Both the position numbers and the translations under genes were made by a program. From Cellulomonas fimi (GTDB lineage: Bacteria > Actinomycetota > Actinomycetes > Actinomycetales > Cellulomonadaceae), in assembly GCF_012952065.1 (NCBI RefSeq), contig NZ_JABCJJ010000020.1, forward strand, positions 1 through 57,958: a stretch of DNA of 57,958 nt, written 5' to 3'. This document shows, piece after piece, positions 43,502 to 51,916 of the stretch. The notes beneath the pieces were generated by a model. It saw only the letters and a list, made by a program, of their open reading frames with translations, had not been told where the DNA came from and did no database searches. The number at the start of each line of letters is the position of its first letter. The first letter of the stretch is position 1.

Positions 43502-46012
43502 TCAACGCCGCTTCGGGTCGCGGACCGTGATCGCCTGCGTCAGGCCGTGCGCGTCCTGCGACGAGCTGCCGACGTACACCTGGTACTCGCCCAGCGGGGT
43601 CGTCCAGGTGTCGGCCGCGGCGTCCCACACCGAGAGCGGGTGGTTCGACGCGTCAGGGTCGATCTCGAGCTTGACCCGCTTCTTCTGGCCAGGCTCGAGC
43701 CAGACCTTCTCGAACGCGACGAGCCGCTTGGGCGGCTCCCCCGCCGCGGGGACCCCGAGGTAGACCTGCACGACCTCGGCACCCGCGACGTCGCCGGTGT
43801 TCTCGACCGTCGCGAGCACCCGGATCGTCTTGGACCCGTCGGTCCGCTTCGGCGTCGCGAGCAGGCCCGAGATCTCGAAGTCGGTGTACGACAGGCCGTG
43901 CCCGAACGGGAACGCGACGCACGGGTTGGAGCCGTCGGCGGCGTGCGCGCAGTCGCCGCTGACGTTGGCGTCGTACCAGCGATAGCCGATGTTCAGCCGC
44001 TCCGTGTACTCGACCGTCTGCGCCCCCTCGACCAGCACCCCCGGGAACTGCAGCTCGGACGCACGGTCGATGAAGCCCTTGCCGGCGTAGGGGTAGGTGA
44101 ACGGCGACTTCCCGGACGGGTTCGCCACGCCGAGCAGCAGGTCGGCGACGATGTGCCCGTCCTCCTGGCCGGGGAACCACACCTCGAGGATGGCCGGGCC
44201 CTGCTCCCCGACGAGCGCAGGCTCCAGCTCGACCCCGGCGTTGTCCTTGAGGACCAGCGCGGTCTTCCCGGCCATCGTCGGTGACGCGCCCATGACGGCC
44301 GTGATCATGGCGACGGTGTTGCTGTTCCTGGCCATGTTGGTCCCGGCGACCGTGGCGGTGGTGTTCGGCCGGTCGACGTACCAGTCGAGGTTGTCGCCCA
44401 CCTCGACCCGCTGCTGCCCGGTCGGGTCGGTGAAGGTCGTCCGGTCGGCGCCCTCCTCGGCGATGGTGCCGGCCATGACGACGACGGCGTCGGCGTCGGC
44501 TGCCTCGGCCAGCGCGGCCTCGAAGCTGACCTCCACGCCGTCGACCGTCGCGCTGGTGTTCGCGTCGTCGACCAGGACGAGTCGCACGTCGGCCGTCGAG
44601 CCGAGGTTCGCCAGGACGTCCTGGATCCCCTCGACCGGCGCCACGGTGTACGTCGGCACGACGTCCGAGCTCCCGCCACCCGCGCCCATGGGCTGGCCGA
44701 CCATGACGCCGCCCGCGACCGCCTGCTGCGCGTAGACCTGCGACGCCTTGCCGATGACGACGATCTCCTCGACGGTCGGGTCGATCGGCAGCGCGCCGTT
44801 GTTCTGCAGCAGCACGGCGCCCTGCGTCCCGATCTCCCGTGCCCGCTCGCCGCCGGCGACGTAGTCGATCGGCGTCTGGACGAGCGGGCGGTCGAAGATG
44901 CCGTACGTGAACATCTGCACGTAGCGCCGGTAGAGCGCGCGGTCGATGTCGGACTCCTGGATCTCGCCCGCGTCGAGCGCGGCCGTCAGCAGCTCCGGCG
45001 CCCACTGCTGCGGGATCGGCATCATGTGGTCCATGCCGGCGAGCAGCGTGGCCACCGTGCTCTTCGTGGCGAAGAAGTCCGACTGGACGTAGCCCTCGAA
45101 GCCCCACTGGTCGCGCAGCACCTCGGTGAGCAGGTACTCGTTCTCGCACGACGAGACGCCGTTGACGTAGTTGTACGCGCACATGATCGAGGCGACGTCG
45201 CCGTCCTTGACGGCCATCTCGAACGGCAGCAGGTAGAGCTCGTGCAGGGTCCGCTCGTCGACGGTCGTCTGGATCGTCATCCGGTTGGTCTCCTGCTCGT
45301 TGGCCACGTAGTGCTTGGCCATCGCGATCAGGTCCTGGTCCTGGACCGCCCTGATCTCGGCGACCCCCATGGTGCCCGTGAGGTACGGGTCCTCGCCGAA
45401 GTACTCGAAGTTGCGGCCGAGCACCGGCAGCCGTGCCAGGTTGAGGCCGGGCGCCTCGAACACGTGCAGGGCCAGGTTGTTCATCTCGGTCGCGATCACG
45501 TCACCGAACTGGCCCGCCACCGCGGGGTCGAACGACGCGGCGACCGTCGGGCCCGACGGCAGCGCGGTGGCCTTGGCCGACGACGGGTCCGTGTACGCCG
45601 CGTACCAGGGCTTGGTCGGGTCGGTGGCCACCGCCGGGTCGATGCAGTCGTTCTGCCCGACGCCGACGGGCCCGTTGGTGATGCGCAGCGTCGGGATGCC
45701 GAGCTCCGCGATCCCGGTGACGTGCCGGCCGCCGTAGCACTGCGGCAGCTCGGGGAGGATCTCGGGCATCGCGCCGGTGAGCTGCTGGAGCTTCTGGTCG
45801 AGCGTCATCGCGTCCAGCAGGAGCGCGGCGCGCTGCTCGGGGCTGAGCGAGGTGTCCATCCAGGGATGGGCGGGCGCCGCGGCCTGTGCGCCGACCGCCG
45901 GTGCGGTCGCGGCGGTGCCTGCGCCCGCGGCGCCGGTCGTGACGAGCGAGAACGGCAGCGCGGCAGCGAGGGCGAGGAACCCCAGCCGCCGACGCCGGGA
46001 GTGTCGGGCCAT
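43502..46012 (-). CDS. Secreted GH3-family glycoside hydrolase (beta-glucosidase-like), 836 aa
   Basis: ATG 46012 (MARHSRRRRLGFLALAAALPFSLV) follows AAGGAGACCACGCAC; a longer frame upstream lacks a ribosome site. The signal peptide with twin-arginine-like RRRR is cleaved near residue 32. The N-terminal barrel has KH at 233-234 and the nucleophile Asp312 in GYVQSDFF. The second domain starts near GTQGAVLLQNNGALPI and ends with FPFGHGLSYTDFEI, then a fibronectin-III-like domain (AGAEVVQVYLGVP). Substrate could be beta-glucosides or xylosides. It is transcribed alone, with a LacI-type palindrome 140 bases upstream. Confidence 0.93.
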   Translation of the reverse strand: MARHSRRRRLGFLALAAALPFSLVTTGAAGAGTAATAPAVGAQAAAPAHPWMDTSLSPEQRAALLLDAMTLDQKLQQLTGAMPEILPELPQCYGGRHVTGIAELGIPTLRITNGPVGVGQNDCIDPAVATDPTKPWYAAYTDPSSAKATALPSGPTVAASFDPAVAGQFGDVIATEMNNLALHVFEAPGLNLARLPVLGRNFEYFGEDPYLTGTMGVAEIRAVQDQDLIAMAKHYVANEQETNRMTIQTTVDERTLHELYLLPFEMAVKDGDVASIMCAYNYVNGVSSCENEYLLTEVLRDQWGFEGYVQSDFFATKSTVATLLAGMDHMMPIPQQWAPELLTAALDAGEIQESDIDRALYRRYVQMFTYGIFDRPLVQTPIDYVAGGERAREIGTQGAVLLQNNGALPIDPTVEEIVVIGKASQVYAQQAVAGGVMVGQPMGAGGGSSDVVPTYTVAPVEGIQDVLANLGSTADVRLVLVDDANTSATVDGVEVSFEAALAEAADADAVVVMAGTIAEEGADRTTFTDPTGQQRVEVGDNLDWYVDRPNTTATVAGTNMARNSNTVAMITAVMGASPTMAGKTALVLKDNAGVELEPALVGEQGPAILEVWFPGQEDGHIVADLLLGVANPSGKSPFTYPYAGKGFIDRASELQFPGVLVEGAQTVEYTERLNIGYRWYDANVSGDCAHAADGSNPCVAFPFGHGLSYTDFEISGLLATPKRTDGSKTIRVLATVENTGDVAGAEVVQVYLGVPAAGEPPKRLVAFEKVWLEPGQKKRVKLEIDPDASNHPLSVWDAAADTWTTPLGEYQVYVGSSSQDAHGLTQAITVRDPKRR

Positions 46013-46152
46013 GTGCGTGGTCTCCTTCGACCGTGGCGGGCGGGGGCGGACCGTGCCCCCTGGCGACGCCTGCTGCGCCATACGCTCCGTCGCGCCGGGC
46101 CCCGCAGCGCCGGAGTCGCCTGAGGTCCACGCTGCTCCGGTCCGGGCGGGTG

Positions 46153-46173
46153 AACAAGCGGTTGCCGCTTGTT
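46153..46173. promoter_or_regulatory. LacI-type palindrome upstream of the GH3 gene
   Basis: Perfect arms AACAAGCGG (46153-46161) and CCGCTTGTT (46165-46173) flank a 3-base centre, giving a 21-bp operator of LacI-family form. It lies about 140 bases upstream of the GH3 start. The half-site CTTGTTGCC is also found upstream of the GH2 gene (17343-17360). Confidence 0.65.
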
Positions 46174-46208
46174 GCCACGCCTCCTGCGCGGCCCGATCCG
46201 GCCCACCC

Positions 46209-46271
46209 CGCCGAGTGCGACGTCGCCCCGGTCATCGCGCGCGGGTGACCGGCGCAACGTCGCACTCGGCG
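46209..46271 (-). terminator. Large inverted repeat after the Mn catalase gene
   Basis: Fifteen-base perfect arms (CGCCGAGTGCGACGT at 46209-46223 and its complement at 46257-46271) enclose an inner CGGTCA/TGACCG pair. It starts 32 bases downstream of the catalase stop. Its GAGTGCGACGT end resembles the GAGTGCGGACGT arms of the hairpins at 34516 and 35429. Confidence 0.68.
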
Positions 46272-46302
46272 CCGCGTCGGCGGCCAGCGACGGTGTCGCG
46301 GG

Positions 46303-47331
46303 TCAGGTCGGGTCCGACGGCGGGATGGGCCCGAACACCGGCAGCACCTCGGCCATCTCGATGTCGGCGGTCGCCTGGATGAGGGCCAGGAGCTCGGGGT
46401 CGAGCCCCGGCGAGAACTCCTCGAACCGCTCCTCGGCGATCGTGATCGGCACGCCCGCCGGCGCCTGCTCGGTCGCGTCGAGCTCGGTGCCGTCCTTCGA
46501 CGGCGACATCCCGCGGAAGATCTTGCCCGCCTCGGACGCGCCCGTAAGGTCGAACGAGTACTGCTTGCTCTGCAGGCCCAGGTCGAGCAGCTTCTTGACC
46601 TCGGGGAACTTCTCGGCGTTCGTCTTGGGGATGGGCAGGACCTTGCCCCAGTCGACCCCGAGCGTCTCGAGCGCGCGGGCGTAGGCGTTCTCGTGCGCCT
46701 GGTCGCGGACGATGAGGTAGCTGATCGTCGAGCGGGCCGTCTTGTTGTCCGTCATCTCGTAGATGCGGCACTTCTGCAGGCGTCCCGTCGACTCGAGCAT
46801 GAGGTTGTAGAGCAGGTCGAGCACGAGGTTGCCGGAGTTGTAGACGTAGGTGCCCGACCAGGGGTTGCCCGCGGCGTCGACCGGCAGCGCGCCCTGCGAG
46901 GCCACGAGGTAGTGGTGGATGTTGCTGTGGTCGAGCGCGATGCTCAGCGGCGTCGCGCCGCCCGCGCCCGGGGTGTCGAGCGGGTCCGTCTTCTTGCCGT
47001 TGTAGCGCGGCGAGCCGTCGAGCAGCCAGGCGATCGTGGTCCCGATCAGCTCGACGTGGCTGATCTCCTCCGTCCCGATGCCCTGGAGCAGGTCCCGGTA
47101 CGGCTTCCCGGCCGGGCCGCGGAAGTTCATGCTCTGGAACAGGTACTGCATCATCGTCCGCATCTCGCCGAACTGGCCGCCCAGTCCCTCCTGGAGCGCG
47201 TTGGCGGCGGCCGGGTCCGGCTCGTCGGGGACGATCTCGTTGATGAGCCGCTGCACGTGCAGGTACATGCCGACCTCCGGGAGGTTCCACGGGACGGTGG
47301 CCGGTCGAACGGTGTGCGGCGCTGCCACCAT
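46303..47331 (-). CDS. Manganese (non-heme) catalase, 342 aa
   Basis: ATG 47331. The N-terminus MYLHVQRLINEIVPDEPDPAAANALQEGLGGQFGEMRTMMQYLFQ and DLLQGIGTEEISHVELIG give the first helix pair with the Glu and His manganese ligands. RDQAHENAYARALETLG gives the later ligand pair in the four-helix bundle. Mn catalases split hydrogen peroxide using a di-manganese centre in the cytoplasm. It lies 66 bases downstream of the cytochrome b561-like gene on the same strand and may be co-transcribed with it. Length is slightly above the common 290-300 aa because of a longer tail. Confidence 0.92.
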   Translation of the reverse strand: MVAAPHTVRPATVPWNLPEVGMYLHVQRLINEIVPDEPDPAAANALQEGLGGQFGEMRTMMQYLFQSMNFRGPAGKPYRDLLQGIGTEEISHVELIGTTIAWLLDGSPRYNGKKTDPLDTPGAGGATPLSIALDHSNIHHYLVASQGALPVDAAGNPWSGTYVYNSGNLVLDLLYNLMLESTGRLQKCRIYEMTDNKTARSTISYLIVRDQAHENAYARALETLGVDWGKVLPIPKTNAEKFPEVKKLLDLGLQSKQYSFDLTGASEAGKIFRGMSPSKDGTELDATEQAPAGVPITIAEERFEEFSPGLDPELLALIQATADIEMAEVLPVFGPIPPSDPT

Positions 47332-47397
47332 CGGGACCTGATCATGGTCACCCGGCGCGGGTGGACCGGCATCTCGAGCCGTTCGGAGGGGTGGCCC

Positions 47398-48324
47398 TCA
47401 GCGCCGGGTCACCTTGCCCGTGAGGGACGCGACCGGTCCGAGGAACACCGGACGCGCGAGCACCCAGCCGGTGACGACCACCACGAGCGACGCGGCGAAG
47501 TACCAGAACCCGAGCCAGCCGCCGTCGTCCCGGGCCGCGTAGACGTGGTTGAGGTTGCGCAGCGCCCCGGTCGCGAGCACGAGCGTGACGTGCACGACGA
47601 TGAAGAGGACGAAGTAGACCATCACCGGGAAGTGGAGGCGCCGGGCGAGGTCGAGCGGGAACCTCTTGCTCGCGCGGGTCCAGCGCTTGGACCACGCCGC
47701 GGACATGCGGAACCCCGTGATCGCGGCGAGCGGGGCGGCGACGAAGATCATCACGAAGTAGGCCAGGACCTGGAGCGCGTTGTAGCGCACCCAGCCGTTG
47801 TCCGTCGGCCAGTCCAGGGAAAGGTACTGCAGCCCGACCGACAGGGCGTGCGGCACGACGTCCCAGCTCGTCGGGACCACGCGCATCCACTGGCCGGTGA
47901 CCAGCAGCAGGACGACGAAGACCACGCCGTTCAGCAGCCACAGCGCGTCGAGCGACAGGTGCAGCCACAGGGTCATCCCGATCTTGGTCGGAGCGCCCTT
48001 CGTCCGGATGAACCGCTTGTTGTCCCGGGTCCAGTACGCCTCGGGGCGCCCCGTGGTCCGGATGAGCCAGCCCGTCCGGATGATCAGCGCGAGGAAGAAG
48101 AAGTTCAGGAAGTGCTGCCACCCGAGCCACGCCGGCAGCCCGACCGGAGCCGCCTCGGAGGTGCCCCCGACGCCGGGATAGCGCTCGACGAAGTCGGCGA
48201 CCGCGGGAACCGTCATGAGCCACCGCGCCAGGAGCACGACGGCGGCGAGGGCTACGAGCGCGACCACGGCCGCGGTCGCCGCACGGACCCACGGGCGGGT
48301 GGGCCTGCTGGTGGTCGTCGTCAT
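47398..48324 (-). CDS. Cytochrome b561-like integral membrane protein, 308 aa
   Basis: ATG 48324 (MTTTTSRPTRPWVRAATAAVVAL). There are about five or six membrane segments. Candidate haem ligands are His71 (LGWQHFLNFFFL), His122 (LWLHLSLDALW) and two later His in RRLHFPVMVYFVLFIVVHVTL. The layout fits the cytochrome b/b6 subunits (thiosulfate-reductase or YedZ-like) that pass electrons to periplasmic molybdoenzymes. No molybdoenzyme subunit is next to it here, so the partner is elsewhere or absent. It sits upstream of the Mn catalase on the same strand. Confidence 0.8.
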   Translation of the reverse strand: MTTTTSRPTRPWVRAATAAVVALVALAAVVLLARWLMTVPAVADFVERYPGVGGTSEAAPVGLPAWLGWQHFLNFFFLALIIRTGWLIRTTGRPEAYWTRDNKRFIRTKGAPTKIGMTLWLHLSLDALWLLNGVVFVVLLLVTGQWMRVVPTSWDVVPHALSVGLQYLSLDWPTDNGWVRYNALQVLAYFVMIFVAAPLAAITGFRMSAAWSKRWTRASKRFPLDLARRLHFPVMVYFVLFIVVHVTLVLATGALRNLNHVYAARDDGGWLGFWYFAASLVVVVTGWVLARPVFLGPVASLTGKVTRR

Positions 48325-48459
48325 GTGGTCCTTCGTCGGGTGCCCGGACGCCGCGCGTGGGGGCGCGGGCGGGCGGGTCGGCCAGGGTGCCCGCAAGCCT
48401 ACGCAGCGGCCGCATCGCGGAGGTGCAGATCCGGACCGGGCGTTTCCCCGGGCGCGAGG

Positions 48460-49146
48460 TCAGGCGCGGCTCCGGAGGTCGCGAGCATGGGCGTACGCAG
48501 CAACCAGCGCGTCGTCCCAGATCCCGGTGGCCGGGCGACCGAGCGCGCGCTGGATCGCCGCTGTCGCGCGGTCGTGGGCACCGCGGGAGTCCCTGCCCCA
48601 GACGCCGTCGTCGACCACGCCGACCGCGCGCTGTGCGAACTCGACGCCGTGCGGGAAGGAGACGCCCATGAGGTTGCTGGCGGCCTTCACGGCCTCGAGA
48701 CGCATGTCGGTGTCCGCACCCCACACCTGGTCGGGGACCGCGCGCACCGCCTGCTGGAGCGCCTCGGTCACGGCGTCGCCACCGCCCCGGGGCGTGAACG
48801 GCTGCGCGCCCAGGTGGCTGAACGGGCCCACGTCGACATGCAGGTGATTCTTGTGCTTCCCGGCCACTCCCTCCACGCCGTCCCGCGCGAAGATCACCGC
48901 GAGCCCCAGCTCCTGGGCGTGGTCGAGCGCTGCGATGAGCCGGTCGCGCTCGTCCGGGCCGTTCTTGTTGATGTCGGCGGCCTTGCCGAAGCCGCCGTCG
49001 GTGTCGAAGTGCCACGATCCCTGCGCATGCACGGGGTGGACCGCCGAGAACCCGTGCATCTCACCGACCGCGTACCCGTTGCGCTGCGCCCAGAGGGCGA
49101 ACGTCACGAGCGTCTGCGTGGGTGAGAGCTGCTGTCCGAGCGCCAT
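48460..49146 (-). CDS. M15-like peptidase-fold protein with helical tail, 228 aa
   Basis: Start ATG 49146 (MALGQQLSPTQTLVTFALWAQ) with AAGGA 8 bases upstream. GSWHFDTDGGFGKAADINKNG fits the M15/D-Ala-D-Ala-carboxypeptidase pattern (S-x-H then G-x-A-x-D), and NHLHVDVG gives the final H-x-H zinc motif. The C-terminal half (VTEALQQAVRAVPDQVWGADT and AIQRALGRPATGIWDDALVAAYAHA) looks like two peptidoglycan-binding-type helical repeats. No signal peptide is seen, so it resembles a phage endolysin or a cytoplasmic protein. I could not tell whether it is active. Confidence 0.62.
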   Translation of the reverse strand: MALGQQLSPTQTLVTFALWAQRNGYAVGEMHGFSAVHPVHAQGSWHFDTDGGFGKAADINKNGPDERDRLIAALDHAQELGLAVIFARDGVEGVAGKHKNHLHVDVGPFSHLGAQPFTPRGGGDAVTEALQQAVRAVPDQVWGADTDMRLEAVKAASNLMGVSFPHGVEFAQRAVGVVDDGVWGRDSRGAHDRATAAIQRALGRPATGIWDDALVAAYAHARDLRSRA

Positions 49147-49428
49147 GGGAGGTTCCTTCTTCCTCACTCGTCGCGCGCCATGCCGACACGCTTCCTCGAG
49201 TGAGGGGCAGGCGCGGCCGGGCGGGATACGACACCCCGGCCAACGCCACCTCCGTCACGGTCGACGTGGCGCTCGCGGTCCTCGACCAGCGCGACCTCGC
49301 CGCCGGGCTGCGCGCCGCCCGCCGCCTGCGCGCGGCCGGGGCGAGCGCCGCACCCGGCCGGTCGGACCCGGCGTTCGGCAGCGCCCGCCACCCGTTGTAC
49401 CGAGCGGCAATGCGCGGGGAGCCGCGCG

Positions 49429-50199
49429 CTACCGCTCCCGTGGCTCGACTCTCCGCGCCGCCTCGACCGCGGCCCGCACGAGGTCGGCGTCGGTGGTCTC
49501 GAGCGGGGCCGGCGTCCCGCCGCCCGGCCCGACCGGTCCGGGGTCGGGCCGTTCGGCCCGGGCGGAGAGGTGGACGCCGACGACGCCGGTGCTCGCGAGG
49601 GCGGCGACGTCCCCGGGGCGCACGCCTCCACCGGCCATGACCTGGACCGACCCCGCGTGCTCGACGAGCGCCGCCAGGCCTGTCAGGCCGTCGACCGCCC
49701 GCGCCGCCCCCGCGGACGTGAGGACGCGCGTGACGCCGAGCGCGTCGAGCCGCCGGATCACGGCCACGGGGTCGTCGACGACGTCGATCGCGCGGTGGAA
49801 GGTGACCTCCGCGCCGGCCGCGGCCTCCACGAGGCGTGCGATCAGCGGCTCGTCGAGCGTCAGGTCAGGCGTCAGCGCCCCCAAGACGACGCCGGCCGCA
49901 CCCGCCGCGACCGCATGGCGGACCTCGGCGAGCAGCACGTCGGCCTCGTCGGCGTCGTGCACGAACCCGCCCGGGCGCGGGCGCACGAGGACGTGGACCG
50001 GGATGCCGACGTCGAGCACCGCGCGCAGCAGGCCGCCGCCGGGGGTGAGGCCGCCCGTGAGCCCGAGCGCGCTGCCCAGCTCCACGCGGTCGGCGCCGGC
50101 GGTGAACGCCGTGCGCGCACCCTGGAGGCTCTGGGTCGCGATCTCGACGGCGATCATGCGGGCGCGGTGCCGGGGGTTGCCGGGGGTTGCAGGGGACAT
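49429..50199 (-). CDS. cutC: Copper homeostasis protein CutC family, 256 aa
   Basis: ATG 50199 (MSPATPGNP); the conserved part begins at the internal ATG 50157 (MIAVEIATQSLQGARTAFTAGADRVELGSAL), which may be the true start, since an imperfect CCGGGGGTTG repeat lies between them. TIM-barrel CutC signatures: GGLTPGGGLLRAVLD, VLVRPRPGGFVHDADE, VTFHRAIDVVDDP, RVLTSAGAA, and VMAGGGVRPGDVAAL. The name comes from copper tolerance in E. coli, but the biochemical role is unsettled. It diverges from the FGGY kinase gene. The 282 bases between its stop and the M15-like gene hold no supported gene. Confidence 0.9.
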   Translation of the reverse strand: MSPATPGNPRHRARMIAVEIATQSLQGARTAFTAGADRVELGSALGLTGGLTPGGGLLRAVLDVGIPVHVLVRPRPGGFVHDADEADVLLAEVRHAVAAGAAGVVLGALTPDLTLDEPLIARLVEAAAGAEVTFHRAIDVVDDPVAVIRRLDALGVTRVLTSAGAARAVDGLTGLAALVEHAGSVQVMAGGGVRPGDVAALASTGVVGVHLSARAERPDPGPVGPGGGTPAPLETTDADLVRAAVEAARRVEPRER

Positions 50200-50284
50200 G
50201 GTCGAGTGTCCCCGGTCCGCCCGCCGAACGGCCACTGGTTAGGGTCAGAAGGACCGCCCGCCCCCGTCGAACAGGAGGTCCGCG

Positions 50285-51766
50285 ATGACCCGACCGGTCG
50301 ACGACGTCGCACTCGGCGCCGCGCAGGACCCGCTCGTGCTCGCGGTCGACGTCGGCTCGACGGCGAGCCGCGGCGGGATCTACGACGCGACCGGCCGCCC
50401 GGTGACGGGTCTGCAGCACAAGGTGCCGCACGCCTTCACGGTCGCGCCCGACGGCACCTCCGTCATCGACCCCGATCAGGTCACCGCGGAGATCGAGCAG
50501 ATCATCGACGCACTGACCCGGGACGGCGCGCTGGGCACCCGCATCGGGGGCGTTGCCATGGACACGTTCGCGGCGTCGCTCGTCGGGGTCGACGCGGAGG
50601 GTCGGCCGTTGACGCCCTGCCTGACGTACGCCGACTCCCGGTGCGCCGGTGAGGTCGCGGCACTGCGCGCGCAGCTGGACGAGAGGGCGGTGCACGACCG
50701 CACGGGGACGAGGATCCACACGAGTTACCACGCCCCCCGCCTGCGGTGGCTCGCGAGGTCGGACCCGCGCACCTTCGCGGCGGCGGCGGGTTGGTGGTCG
50801 CTCGGCGAGTACGTCTACCGGCGCCTCATCGGCGTCAACGCGGCCGGTACCTCCACCGCGGCCTGGACCGGCCTGCTGGACCGGCACACCGGCGGGCTCG
50901 ATCAGGAGCTGGTCGAGGCGGCCGGAGCGCGGGCGGAGCAGTTCTCGCCGATCCACGACGTCGCGGACACGGTGCGCCCGGCCGCCGCGCCGAGGTGGCC
51001 GGCGCTGGCCGAGGCCCGCTGGTTCGCGCCCCTCACCGACGGGTTCGCCAGCAACGTCGGCGCGGGCGCGACCGATCCCACCGTCATGGCGGCGGCCACC
51101 GCCACGAGCGGCGCGCTGCGGGTCCTGCTCCCCGGACCCGCGCGTCCGCTGCCCTTCGGCATGTGGAACTACCGGGTCGACGCCGACCGGACGCTGCTCG
51201 GCGGAGCGCTGAACGACGTGGGCCGCGCGATCGCCTGGGCGACGAGCGCCCTGCGCCTCGACGGAGACCTCGGCCGCGTCGTGACCATCCCTCCGTCGCC
51301 CGCAACGCCGCTGGTGCTCCCGTACCTCACGGGTGAGCGCGCGCCGCACTGGGCCGGCGACGCCCGGGCCGTGATCACCGACGTCACCGCCGCCACCGAC
51401 GGCGCGGCGCTCTTCCGCGCGACGGTCGAGGGGATCGCGATCACGTACGCGCGGGTCGCGGCGGAGCTCGAACCCGCCGCACCCCAGGCCGCGCAGATCG
51501 TGGCCTCCGGCAGGGTCAGCAACGACCTGCCGGACTGGCTGCAGATCCTGGCCGACGTCCTGGGCAGGCCGGTCACGCACGTGACGCTCAAGCGGTCCAC
51601 CCTCCGCGGGACTGCCCTGCTGGCGCTCGACGTGCTGGCGCCGTCCACGCCCCGCGCCCCGCGCCCGACGGGTGCCACGTACGAGCCGGTCGGCGGTCGG
51701 GCCGACTACTACGCGGAGCGGGTGGCTCGGTTTGCCGAGGTGTACGACGCCGTCGTGGGGCGGTGA
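50285..51766 (+). CDS. FGGY-family carbohydrate kinase (gluconokinase-like), 493 aa
   Basis: ATG 50285 follows AGGAGGTCCGCG. The N-terminal ASKHA loop LAVDVGSTASRGGIYD, GGVAMDTFAASLVGVD, and LTYADSRCAGEV with the catalytic-region Asp are FGGY marks. The C-terminal lobe has LPYLTGERAPHW, ATVEGIAITYARVAAEL and IVASGRVSNDLPDWLQILADVLGRPV, whose form recalls gluconokinases and xylulokinases. Gluconate is the most likely substrate, not proven. It stands alone, facing CutC divergently across 85 bases. Confidence 0.87.
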   Translation: MTRPVDDVALGAAQDPLVLAVDVGSTASRGGIYDATGRPVTGLQHKVPHAFTVAPDGTSVIDPDQVTAEIEQIIDALTRDGALGTRIGGVAMDTFAASLVGVDAEGRPLTPCLTYADSRCAGEVAALRAQLDERAVHDRTGTRIHTSYHAPRLRWLARSDPRTFAAAAGWWSLGEYVYRRLIGVNAAGTSTAAWTGLLDRHTGGLDQELVEAAGARAEQFSPIHDVADTVRPAAAPRWPALAEARWFAPLTDGFASNVGAGATDPTVMAAATATSGALRVLLPGPARPLPFGMWNYRVDADRTLLGGALNDVGRAIAWATSALRLDGDLGRVVTIPPSPATPLVLPYLTGERAPHWAGDARAVITDVTAATDGAALFRATVEGIAITYARVAAELEPAAPQAAQIVASGRVSNDLPDWLQILADVLGRPVTHVTLKRSTLRGTALLALDVLAPSTPRAPRPTGATYEPVGGRADYYAERVARFAEVYDAVVGR

Positions 51767-51916
51767 TGAGAGAGGTATAGGTCATCTATGGGTGCTCACG
51801 CACCGGAGAGGTTTGCTGCGGCGTCTGCCAGACGAGCGAGCATGTACCCGGGTACACGCGAGCAACCGCCGGCCAGCCTCCCGGTCAGCTCGTCCTACGG
51901 AAAGCGCTGACTCCTT

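Noticed and set aside
49147-49428. Plus-strand frame containing VTVDVALAVLDQRDLAAGLRAARRL as a gene
   Set aside because: No start or ribosome site fits the protein-like part and it runs into the opposite-strand cutC gene; could be a relic but cannot be supported.
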